A stretch of 64,000 bases of DNA from Isoetes taiwanensis (lineage: Eukaryota > Streptophyta > Lycopodiopsida > Isoetales > Isoetaceae), in NCBI GenBank assembly GCA_021234155.1, contig JAJEKV010000032.1, forward strand, positions 5,091,835 to 5,155,834, written 5' to 3'. A model generated the notes under the pieces. That model searched no databases, was not told where the DNA came from, and worked only from the letters and a program-made list of their open reading frames with translations. A program made the position numbers and the translations under genes. This document shows, piece by piece, positions 11,680-22,900 of this stretch (positions within the stretch are counted from its first letter, which is position 1; each line of letters begins with the position of its first letter).

Positions 11680-13160
11680 TTTAAAAAGTTTCTATGTACC
11701 TTGGAACTTTTCCTGCTTGGTGAGGATTTTGCCAAGAGCCATATAGGTGCAATCTTCCTCTGCCCAGTCTGCATTGCACTACATCAAAACATCTGAGCGG
11801 TAAAAACGATGGTTATATAGTTTAATTTAAAGTTATTAGATAATGCATGACGTATTACAAAATCAAAACCAGGCAAATAGAATGTTTTCATAGAAATAAT
11901 AGAATGGAATAGACGAACCAGTGTTAAGCCATGTCAGCTCCAAATATAAGATGCTAGATCGAACAGAATGGGATAGAGGGCAAACTCAAATTTCTGGCTT
12001 GTAAGCCGAAAAGCCCCAAACAGGCATATATCCATCTGCAAAAAATGAAGTCAAAGAAAAATACTATGTAGACTGCCCTCATCCAGGAAAGGAATGATGA
12101 CGATGGCCTTTACCAAGCAAAATAATTTACTGAATGGTGATGGCCTTCATCTGAACATCTAAAGAACCCCCTTTAATATGAATGTCCACTTTTCCACAGT
12201 GCTTGTGATTTCTCCTATGTTTGGCGCGTGGATAAGGATTTAAATATGTCCAATCACATCTCTGTCCTCCTTCTCAACTTCCATTTCATAAAAGCTCATG
12301 TCAAAAGTTACATCGCCCACATTGAGCTACTACTTGATTTAGTTTAAAGCAAGAAAATACACAGAATGCAACAGTGGCAGAGGTTAGAAAAACTAACAAA
12401 TATCGTACCGATTCTTCTCAAACTTATGCAGCAGATTGATTTCCAAAGTGTGGCTTTGTTTAGGTTTTGATTGAATAGATTGACGCTCCTGCCGAGATAC
12501 CCAAGAAAATGAAAGTGTCAGAAAACCGTGTCTAGACAAAATGGAATTTTTGTTCTGGCTTACGAAATGGTGGTTATGGTGTAGGTTCACTCGACATGGC
12601 AGCAGGATCATTCACGTCGTTTCTGGCATGCATTGACCTAGTGAGGACGTGGTTTCGGAACAATAACTAATTATTAAACGGCTTAAAATGAATGTTCTTA
12701 CACACAAGAAAATCAACGGACAAGATCGCGCACAAACTATCCTAAAACGCCTTTATTATTATATTATCACTAATATATATACACGTATTAGATGTGTGGT
12801 TTTGTCATCCCATGGGTCGTGTTCATAGAGATTGATCCTAGCCGTCAAATGACAAAATCAAGGGTTGTTATAATTCCACCTCATGTGATGCATGGATGGG
12901 CACGATGTGCACATGCATACATATGCACATACATGCATGGGCCATGCACCGCATATGGGCCGCCTATGGGGAAGGTGAAACTGATCGCTCAAACTATAAG
13001 AGAGGAAGGTGACAAGAAGTTCCTATGCATGTGGTTAGGTGGCATACATGTGCATGCAAGCATTTATTATAATCATGAGGTGGCATGTGCATTTATTTGC
13101 CACCATATCTTTATCTATATTTTTTAATATATAGATTTTGAGGTGGCATTGTAATTAATT
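11680..13160. other. Non-coding remainder of the candidate Helitron
   Basis: No gene supported. Around 12860-13060 the plus strand is rich in CATGTGCATGCATAC-type purine/pyrimidine alternation, which may favour Z-DNA or hairpins. The AT-rich stretch 13110-13135 is the proposed Helitron 5' end. Confidence 0.35.
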
Positions 13161-13166
13161 TATGCA

Positions 13167-13423
13167 TTTTTTACCTTTATAATATAAAAATCTTAATGTG
13201 AAACGTGGCAACCTATATCTTGCTTTCTTTTTCAAGTTTCCTTTCAAACTTTAACCATGAGGACGAGCTTGATGTAACTACATGGCAATATTTTTTGCCT
13301 TTTATTATAGAAAACCTTAATGTGAAACGTGGCAAGCTATATTTTGCTTTCTTTTCATGTTTTCTTTCAAACTTTAACCATGAGGACGAGCTTGATGTCA
13401 TGTGAACTACATGACAACCTTTC
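13167..13423. repeat. Tandem duplication, unit ~124 bp
   Basis: Two adjacent direct copies. The block CTTAATGTGAAACGTGGCAA begins at 13192 and again at 13316. Shared text continues through TTTCAAACTTTAACCATGAG, GACGAGCTTGATGT and ACTACATG. The 66- and 62-residue frames on both strands are translations of this duplication, not genes. Confidence 0.88.
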
Positions 13424-13519
13424 CTTCCAACATCTTTTTTTTTTCTAAACTAAGGACGCCTAGAATCTTTGGAAAATTATTCCTCTCCTTCTTCTCTACT
13501 TGAAATTCCAGCCAGACTC

Positions 13520-14080
13520 CATGAGTCCGCTTAAAATCCCAGATAGGGAAATTTCAGAGTCTGCTTAATCTAGGAAAATTTGTACAGAATCATGAAGAAA
13601 TATAAGGAACTCATATTAATCTTGGGGAACATAGGGGAATCTTATGAGAATCTTGGGTATTTTAAGAAACCCTTAGGGAATCCTATTAGATATAGGGGAA
13701 TCTTTTAAGGGAATCTGAGATCTTTAAACAAATTCATCCGAATCCCATGGGGAATCTTTGTGTGATCTTAGGAAACCAAGAGAAACTTTGTAGAATTTTA
13801 GGAATCTACGAGAAATGCATAGGGACTAGGGGTTCTATGGGGAATCTCAAGAAAATCTTTCTTAATCTAGGGGAATCAAGAGAATCCGTGATAAAATCTA
13901 GGGAATCTGATAGAATCTATGAATCTTAAGAGAATCTATATAGAATCTGAGGAATCTAGAGGAATCTCAGGGATAAGCTTTTAGAATCTAAGGAATTCTC
14001 AAAGAATTTATGGATCTAGAAGAATCTAAAGGAATCTTGATTAAAACTTTGAGAATCAAAGCAGAATCTTGATTGAATCA
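13520..14080 (+). repeat. Degenerate GAATCT-rich minisatellite
   Basis: Dozens of irregularly spaced GGGAATCT, AGAATCT and GAATCTTA units at roughly 10-20 bp intervals, interrupted by unrelated bases. The spacing is irregular, so this is an old slippage-derived array. No coding potential. Confidence 0.75.
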
Positions 14081-14869
14081 TGGTAAAATTTTGTATTGTA
14101 TCATCTTTTGCAGACCCTAAAGTTCACAACCACTTGTATATATATATAGATGTATATTCATCTAGATTCAAATTATGTTCTAATTCTCTTCATGAATTTC
14201 TTTTTATCCACTCTTGTTTATCGTACTCCAGCTTCGAATCGATATTATCTTCAGCAATATAGTAGTTGAAATATTGCTTCAAGTGACGTTTTTAGGTGGT
14301 TATTTGCTTGCACCATAGAAGATAAAAATATGATGCACCTATGGCAAGGATATTTTTGTGTTTGATCATGATAATGATATAGTTTTTTGTTGTTGTGAGG
14401 CAAGGTCCATCCAAGAGGGAGGTAACGTGAGGGTAATAAGAGTGGATAATATATATATATATAGTCATCATACACATGCAAAAGCTTAAGATCATAAACA
14501 GAACCCGAATTTGTGACCTTTTGGTTACAGCTTAGTTCTTTAAATCCATTGTTTCTATGATTGAAATTGCATTTGGATTAGTGGGTTTCACACGATTCCC
14601 CCTTTTTTTTTTTGAACACTTATTTTAAACAAAAAGGATGTGAGAAGAATTTTCAGTCTAATTAGTCATGGAACAATAGAATTTATTCATGTGAGATTCA
14701 ATCCCTTTATGAATGATGTTTGCCTCATTTTTTCGGATGGTGAGTCGAGAAAATAAAAAACATATCAAAACAAAGAAAATTGTTTGCAAATTCAAAACAA
14801 AGTGCTGGTCTTAAAAGTATGTTTATTTTGAAATGATATCATTACAATATATATTACAATGGATCAAAT

Positions 14870-15188
14870 TAAATGAAATGTAGTACGTCTATGGAGGCCT
14901 CTCAGGCCTATAAGATGATGCTTTTTACATAGCTTGATAGAACAGTTGATGAGTTTCAGTTTCCTCATTTAACTCCTCGCTCTCAATCTCATCTTCACTT
15001 TCATCTAGTAAAGTATTTACATTGTGTACAAATGTTTCCATATAGAGCAACATTTCTATTATGTAAGATCCTATCTTGTCACCATGAAGTAGGAAGAATG
15101 TTATGAGATCATTTCCTTCTACTTCAAAGCGTTTTTCATTCCTGAAGATAAGGAGTGAAAGGATGTTGTGGCTAGTGGCGTGTGGCAT
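14870..15188 (-). mobile_element. LINE-A distal C-terminus and 3' tail (split from 17036)
   Basis: Minus-strand frame 15188-14925 reads NEKRFEVEGNDLITFFLLHG and then IIEMLLYMETFV, the conserved end of non-LTR retrotransposon ORF2 after the zinc knuckle. It is followed by a 3' UTR ending CTACATTTCATTTAATTT (about 14890-14872), an ATTTC-type tail shared with LINEs ending at 55925 and 59415. It continues the frame that stops at 17036; the two were separated by the plus-strand LINE at 15189-17035. Confidence 0.75.
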
Positions 15189-17035
15189 ATGACATAAGTG
15201 GTATGTGCAATTTGATAAATGAAGCGGTACGGGGTCACTATATCGATCCTTACCAATTGCTTAATAGTGTGAGCTTAATTTGCCGGATGGATGGAAGGTT
15301 AATGCGTGTCTTCCAGATACCACACATAAGCGAGGGCCAAAAAGGATGTGAAATTACGAGAACAATGCGATGGCGGTGTATTTTGCAAAACTCTTGGCGG
15401 TTTATTGGAAACAGAATTGAGCCAATGAAGGACAAATGACAAGCGTTCCGCAGTTTGGCGAGTTGAAAGCATCACAATACTTTGGATCATACCTCGCACT
15501 CTTAGAGTTACGGTGGAAAAGGCTAAGGCCCAGGTGTGCAGCGTACGTGCCTACATTGTTACAAGCAACCCGGCCCAGATCGAGGGCCGGGCTTGGGAGT
15601 GCGAAGAATGGAGCAATTAGGTGTACCAGCGAGAGATCCCGGTGCAATTTCCGCTATATGCAAAAGTGCTTTCATTAAGCTCTCGATAGCACTGCATGAT
15701 GTGTCCCGGCAACACCATTGGGGTCAGAGCAAGGTTGCCTCTTTCACCACTTTGTTTGGCCTATACATAGAGGCAAACTGATGATTGAGCTTCGCTCACT
15801 ACAGTCTGAAACTAGGAACTTATTTGCTTGATTTACTCATGTATCTGAATGGCGATGGTGTTGATTACCCGTGAGGAAAGCGTATATTCACGAGAGTCAC
15901 CTAAATTGTCTTGAAGCTATACGCAGGCAAAGCAAATGAAGTGTAAACATCTAGAATCAAGGTATTAATGATCTTTGGGACTAGAAGGCCAAGCGTTTTC
16001 ATACCCGAGGCGAGGGCTGACGAAGTAGAGAACACTATAAATACTTTGATCTAGACTTCTCCTCGAAATTACAATTGGAAGGAATGCATAAAGGCAATTG
16101 TTAGCAGGGGAGGCAAGCAAGCACTCTATCACATGCTTTCATTAGCGCTCAAGGGCTGCATTGCATGATTGGGGTTTAAAAGAATTTTATTTAAAGCTCT
16201 TGTCCAAGCAGTGGTCCCTATAGGCCCATATGGGGGCCAAGCATTTGACTAAATTAGGTCAGTGGAGCAAGTATAGAAAACATTCTTGAAAGAAATTAGA
16301 CATCCCGGAAACCAAATGCCATCACGACATCATGTTGGCCGGCGGGGATGTTCAGCTAGGATTGAGAGGCACTCTTCCGAGCAATAAACTTGTAAGCGGG
16401 CTTGAAGGACAGCCCGGGATGAGGTGTATTTGCCATGATTAATTGAGAGGAACATGGGCGGATGCCGAGATCACGAAAAGATGGGCAAGCAAATGGAAGT
16501 CAGCGATGGCGGTGGAATGTAAAATTTAGATCTTTGGGGTTCTATTGGAACTGACTAGCTATTGACCACATTGGAGCAATCAAAGGCGGCCCGAATCTGA
16601 CATTACATGGCACATGCTAGCGATTATGGTAGAGGTACAGAGTGAGACTTATTTAAATGCTAACATCTGAGGTCCCTCTGACATCTCATGGCTACTTCTG
16701 GGCAAGCTCTCATAGATTGGAAATTGGGGAGCGGGTTGATGGCATAAACTACCACTAGAAGCGGTATGCGAGCTGTGTGACACGAGATATAGAAGATGAG
16801 AACCGCGTGTTTTATAGCATGCAGGTTTACCCAAGATGACCGTAGGATTCTCTATTCAAAGCGAGTTTATTCTTTATTTACCTTACCACCATTAGAATTA
16901 GGGACATATTTTAAGGTGGTGGACATACTACCCTTACTTTTCTTTGTCATTGAGATTCTTTTTATTTGTTGGTTTGGGGCTCAGCCTTCAAGGCCCTAAG
17001 AGAGCTAGTTAATAAATAAATAAATAATATATGTA
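15189..17035 (+). mobile_element. LINE-B, 5'-truncated, nested inside LINE-A
   Basis: Plus-strand degenerate reverse transcriptase: around 15718-15775 the text GVRARLPLSPLCL matches the RT motif GVRQGCPLSP-LF. Near 16715-16820 SHRLEIG, then EAVCELC, then DIEDENRVFYS (across a frame change) is the C-terminal zinc knuckle. The element ends in AGCTAGTT plus an (AATA)n tail (about 17010-17030). It is flanked by ATATG on both sides (about 15187 and 17036), a short candidate target-site duplication. Many stops and indels; no product is expected. Confidence 0.72.
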
Positions 17036-19316
17036 GGACATCTCAACAAAACGTGTTCTTCATCTTCTACCTCTCTGCTTCCACATACTTTACAGTCCCT
17101 CATCGTTCTAGGGATAGACCGCCCCCATCATCCTACCTCAATACCAAGACAGTGTGAACTCAAACGCATCCTGCTGTCTGCATGTCTTTTTTTAACCGAT
17201 ATATTTTCATTCATATGTGTTGCCATTGGGTTCATATTTTGCTTGTATAGTAGCATCTTAGTCAGAGGGTTTTGCCATAATTTTTGCTTCATCTTACCCT
17301 GTACTCAATGTCTGCGGTCTCCATCATTAATAGAATCGTATCCTCCCACTCGATCCCCATCTGCTTAACCACATTTTCACATCAGAAAACCATCCCTTCT
17401 CTTCGCTTGCCTGCAGAGCATGATATTGCATTATGGTGTTATCTAGTTTCCTTACCGTTTTTAAATACCGGATGCATCTAAGTATCGTTTCTCTCTCAAG
17501 GGGCATTAGTCCGCATTCAGCCAACATCATTGGGAGAAATTTCTTCAAGACTTGTTCAACATCATCAGGCAAACGTAATACCGGTGAAACAGTCACCCAA
17601 ATCTCACATCCATCTGGAGACAACACTCTATGCCGGTCTTTGCACTAGCGGCCGGTATACTTTGTTTTAGTTGCCATGTCCTGAGATTCTTACGCACATG
17701 TATACGCATAGCATGTCTGAAGGCTTTTAGTCCACCTTCCAATTCTACGTATAATCTGAGTGTTAATTACATGGTTTACATTTTGTGTCGATCGAATATT
17801 TGCTCACAGCGTCTTTGTATTTAAATTGGTAGGCTGACTTTGGTGATAATCTTGCTCTGATACTTTGCATGCCCACTTCAAATGCTCAGCACATAGCCCA
17901 TGTAAATCTTTTGCTTTTCCATTTGCAAGGTGCTTAATACCTTCAACCACATCCTCATCCGTGAAGATATAATTTGATCTCATTTTTATCTCAGTTGGAA
18001 TACTTTCATCATGGTAAAGTCTTTTTACTTGTTTCCATAGATCATCTGCAGTCAAGGGGCCTGTTTGTTTCTTAACACCTTTTAGGCCATTCCAGAAAAG
18101 CTTTGGTTCCTGGAGGTTTTGGTTTATAATTGTTGCGTGCTGACCTCTCATGAACCTTTTCTTCCCCTTAACAATTTTTTGGTACTCTTTCTTGTATTGG
18201 CCTCGCATTTCACCCATAGTAGTTTTGAATTTTTTCTTTGCAAGTCTGCATTCGAAGTCAAACTAAGAGTTGCACTTCATGCCTTTTTGTACACGCTGAG
18301 ATGTGAAACATCTGACTACGGGTCCGCCCAAAATTTTATGCACTGTATTGCTGATTTCATTCACTTTATCTGTCCATTGCACTTTTGCAACTAGCTCTTC
18401 CACTATTTGCCCATAACATTCTGCTCTTTTGGGGTTCAATCTCACCCCAAATGCATTACGTGGTGTTCGTATAATATTGCACATTGGTATAGGCAGTTTA
18501 ATGGCCAACGAAGCATGATCGGATCCCAGTTGTTCATCCATGACTGCAAACTCAAGAATTTCATCTATTACATAGTCTACAACACTCCTAGTTCTACATG
18601 TACATTGATATGTTAGGGGAAACTCACTGACACCATTGCATATGAGTAGTCCCATGTCGCAGCATAGATTAAGAAGTTGTCGTCCAGATCTAGTGATTAT
18701 GCCATCATTGGATTCCCAGTACCATCCTTCCTTTTTCAATTCTGCCTCTTCCATGGCTTCTAACTAAAGTGGGTCATGTCCTTCTATATAGGTAGTGGCA
18801 TGTTTACTCCCAGCTCTACTATTGAAGTCACCAGCGAGAATAACTTCCCCTTTCTCTTGGAATTGCATTATATCTTGTTCAAGTGTAAAGTATAAATCTT
18901 TCCCTGAAGCTACAGTATTCTGATATATCTCTTTATGCCTCGGAGCATAATAGTAGATTGCTAAATAGAAAGAGGCTTCTATGCCCTGAATTACAAGCCA
19001 TATCTATTGATTATTTATATCCTTTTTTATCCTCTGTATCAAATGACAGAAAGCGTGTCTAATATAGCAGGCTACACCGCCATTACCATTACCCCCCTGC
19101 TTAAACTGGTGATTTCTTACTGAGTAGATTTTATCAAAACCATCAATCAATGATAAATCATACAACTCGTGTTCCTTTGTTTCGACAAAACATATCACAT
19201 CTACATCCTGTAATATATCATGCATGCTTGTGACCTTTGTTTCCATCAATCTATTTATATTCCAGATAACAATCTTTGAGGCCCCGCTACTGTATCTACT
19301 ATCACTTTGCCTTTAG
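17036..19316 (-). mobile_element. LINE-A ORF2: endonuclease, linker, remnant RT C-terminus, zinc knuckle
   Basis: Non-LTR retrotransposon ORF2 on the minus strand. The APE-type endonuclease starts near 19275 (IVIWNINR), then VDVICFVETKEHELY (19249-19004), then the C-terminal LGSDHASLAIKLP (18754-18263). The linker 18217-17804 has YKKEYQKIVKGKKRF and the RT entry motif NGKAKDLHGLCAEHLKWA. The RT catalytic core with YADD is missing: only ~180 bp separates this from RT C-terminal text (17626-17327, with GWFSDVKMWLSRWG), so an internal deletion occurred. It ends with CKVCGSREVEDEEHVLLRCP at about 17105-17040. Interrupted upstream by the CACTA element and downstream by LINE-B. Confidence 0.85.
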
Positions 19317-19389
19317 CACTACAAAGGGATGAGGGCCGTTAACTGACGTCGCTGACGCATTCGAGAACGGCCAAGATTAGGTAAAATTG

Positions 19390-19870
19390 AATATCGGCTT
19401 GACATGTTCGTTCCAGCGGCGACTGCTTGTCGTTTCGGCGTCGTTCAATTTCGGTGGCGATGGCGGATTGGCTGCGTGGCATGAATGCTATTTGCCAAGG
19501 CGAAAAGCGGCGTGCGTGTCGTGCCCGCGTGCACAAAGCGTCGTTTGCGATGCGTCTGCGTGGTCCCGGCGTGCTTTGTCCATTTTGCGTGGCTGGCGAC
19601 ATGCGGTACGGCGCGCCACCATGTTACGCCGCGTGCGGCGGCGTGCGTTTGAGCAACGGCTAAAAAATCACGGCCCGTGACCCGGTCAAACCGGCTGGCG
19701 GCATGCCCGGTAACGCGCCAAAGTGTCTGCCGCGGTCGGCGTGGCGTCGTTAAGCGGCCTTTAGAATATCACGGCGTGGCGGCGGTTTTACTGGCGTGGT
19801 AGGCATCGTCAGCGCCGCTATTGTCGTGGCGCCGTATAGCAGCGTCGTTTAACGGCGTCACTTTTTTTTG
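19390..19870. repeat. Left subterminal GC-rich motif cluster of the CACTA-like element
   Basis: Repeated CGTCGTT, GGCGTG and GCGGCG words, including GCGTCGTTAAGCGGC (about 19746) and AGCGTCGTTTAACGGCGTCA (about 19841). CACTA transposases bind repeated subterminal motifs, so these are candidate binding sites. The 97- and 78-residue frames here are low-complexity by-products. Confidence 0.55.
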
Positions 19871-19914
19871 GGAAAAAAAAAATTATGCAGCGTAAGCTTA
19901 TGGTTTTGGAATAC

Positions 19915-22900
19915 CCAAAAATTACCTATAAGGACTAGGGGTTACCGCGATTGAGTTTTACAACGACCTGCTACGCTTCATTTGCGGTGTGTGACCACCT
20001 CTGAACCAATTGGCTACCCGAATTATTATTTGCACATGAGATAGTTGCTGGCTGCCGAAGGGGTGGAAGCCGGCCACAAAACTTAGTCACAGGGCAATGT
20101 CATTCTACGAGGTCCATTGGCGAGCGGATCCGCGGTTGGGAGGGGAAGTTGCGTCAAATGGCGGAGCCTTGGGGAGAGGAATTTTGGGGCAAGCTGCTTG
20201 GGTGGTTTTAGGGTGGAGTGCTCTGGCGTCAACACCCCCCTCTACCTCAAGACCTGGCGCAAGGTCCTAGTCCGTCCTTGAGGATAGAGCCTCGGCGTAA
20301 ACCACATGGAGTTGCGCGAGGTTCTAGCGGGGGTTTTGCGTTTTGGAGTCTTAAGTTTAGTCTCTTTGCACTTAGGACGTGGCCAGATCACACATGCAGT
20401 TGAAGCAGCGAAGCAGGAGGCCCGGCGGAATGGAGTTTGGACTGTACTCACTCAGATTGTGATTAGAAGTCAAGAGTAGCTTTTGCGATATGAAGACATT
20501 AAGTAAATTATAATTAATGCATAGTACGGACTTAAATTCTGATTTTTTGTCAGCCAGCTTCCTAAGTCATCGCCAACATACAGGCCAACTTTCAAAAAAT
20601 TTTGGATAAGGTTTTAGATCAAATAGTTTACCTTTAGAGAGCAGTCGGGCGACTTTGTTGTTGGGCGGTAGAGTACAGCACACTTGCCCAAAGTCGAGCA
20701 ATGCGAGGACCTTGCAAGGCCTCCTCATTAGAGGGAAGTCCATTTTTGAACCCAGGGCCGAGCCCCAAAAGCTTCGGCGACCTTTCACAGCGGCCTTTCC
20801 GCATGCGGGGTGTGCGTAAAGACCACCTTAGGATCACCGGTTCCGTGTCAAGCCGTTGAATCCTTTGTTCCAGGAACACGGTCGAGAAAGGTCCAAAAAT
20901 CAACATCGTCAGGAGAACCGCCATCAAAGCGCGAAAATCACTGCGGCGGCGATTAAGCAGAAACCAAAGTGTTTTTGTCGTTGGGACATTGCGGGCTTTC
21001 GAAAATCTGCAGAATCAGAATAGCACGCCGATGCGGAATGCAAAATTACCACAGGGACCAAGTTACCTGCGGTCGAGTTTTGCAGAAAGAGCACTTCGCA
21101 GCCTACATTACTTGTTGACCGGCCACCTCTAGGCCAATTGGCTACCCGAGTGTGTTGCACAGGGAATAGTTTAAACCCGAGAAGGTGGGCTTACGGCCTA
21201 AAACTTAGTTCCCCTAGGGCAATGGCGGCGTTAAAGGTCCATTGGCGAGCAGAATCCGCGGTTAGGAGAGGTGAAGTTGCGCGTCGTCGCCCGGGAGACG
21301 CCCGGGAAGATTTTGGGGCAAAGGCTGCCTTCGTTGGTTTTAGGGTCGCGTGCTCTGGCGTCAACACCCCCTCTACCTCAAGACAGTAGGGTCTGATCCA
21401 AATCGACAAGGATAGAGCCTCGGCGTAAACCACATGAGTTGCGGGTTCTAGCGGGGTTTTGCGTTTTTTGGAGTCTTAAATTTTGGTCTTTTGCACTTGG
21501 GGGCGTGGCGATCACATCACCCGATTGAAACGTGAAACAGCAGGCCAGCCGAATGGAGTTTGGACGTACTCCTCCCGTTGTGAGTTAGAAATTAAAAGGT
21601 AAAAACTTTGCGATGTGAAGACATTAAGTAATTAAGTAATTAATGCATAGTGGGACTTAAATTCTGATTTTTGTCGGTAACCCATAAGTCATAAATAACA
21701 TCTGACCAACTTTCAAAAATTTTTGGATATGGTTTAGATCAAATAGTTTACCTTTAGAGCGATTCAGGAGCTGACTGTTGTTGGGCAGCCAGAGGCTGGC
21801 ACACTTGCCCAAGTCCAATGAGGCGGGGCCGGGTGCAAGGCCTCCTCGTGGGAGGGAGTCAGAACCCGGGGCTGAGCCCAAAAGCCTCGAGGCCGACCTT
21901 TACGGCGCTCATGCGGCGTCGCTAAAGACCACACTCAGGATCTCGGTTCGGTATCGGCCCAGTTGAATCCTTTGTTCGGGAACCTAGTCGAGAAAGGTCC
22001 AAAAAAATCCAACTTATCCGTCCGAGGGAGAACATATCAAGCGCTTGAAGCGTCTGCGGCGGCAGTGTAGAAACCAAAGTGTTTTGTCGTTCGGACATTA
22101 CTTGGGAAGCTTCAGAAATCTGCGTCGGAAGCTTCGCCACATCGTCGAGATAAAATTACCCCCAAGGACCAAGTTAGCGGTCGGTTTTGCGAAAAGAAAA
22201 GAAACACTTCATACTACGTTCACGGTGTCGTGACCACCTCTGGTGATTATTTCTGAGTGTGTTGCACATGAGATAGTTTGAAACTAGCGAGAAGGGGGTG
22301 GGCTTAAAACCTGAAACTTACAGTCCACTAGGGCAATAATGCGGCGTTACGAGTCCGATGGCGAGCGGATCCGCGGTTAGGAGAGGGAAGTTGCGGTCCG
22401 TTGCTTGGGAGCCTTGAGGAAGGAATTTTGAGACATTTGCTTAGGGTGGTTTTAGGGTGGGTACTGCAAAAGCGTCGACACCCCTCTACCTCCAAGACAC
22501 GGTAGCAAGATCCTAGTCCGTCGGCGAGGATAGAGCCTCCGGCGATAAACCACATGAGTTGCAGTTAGCGGGGTTTGCGTTTTGGAGCGAGTTTTGGTCT
22601 TTTGCACTTGGGACATGGCCCGATCATGGAGTTGAGAGCAGCATGAAGCAAGGAGGCCCAGCGGAATGGAGTTTGGACCTGTACTCTCAGTTAATGTGAT
22701 TAAGTGGGGGCCAAGCTTTTTGCGGTAGCAAAGACATTAAGTAGAATTAAGTAATTAATGCATAGTCTGGACTTAAATTCTGATTTTTGTCAGCTAGCTT
22801 CCCTAAGTCATAAGCCAACACTCTGAGGAGCCAACTTTCAAAAATTTTGGATATGGTTTTAGATCGAATAGTTTGCACTAGAGCGGTCAGAACTGGCTTT

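Larger units (their letters stand above)
8769..13135 (-). mobile_element. Candidate Helitron carrying host-gene fragments
   Basis: The 3' end at 8769 is well supported. A candidate 5' end on the minus strand is at 13135: after an A, the sequence begins TCTATATATTAAAAAATA, the TC plus AT-rich start usual for plant Helitrons. An alternative start (TCTATAATAAAAGG) lies near 13308 but follows a T. Between these ends, pieces resembling three host genes (PPR, possible sorting nexin, HCF107-like) all lie on the minus strand, the element's own orientation. That is the signature of Helitron gene capture. No RepHel gene is visible, so it would be non-autonomous. The 5' boundary is inferred. Confidence 0.5.
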
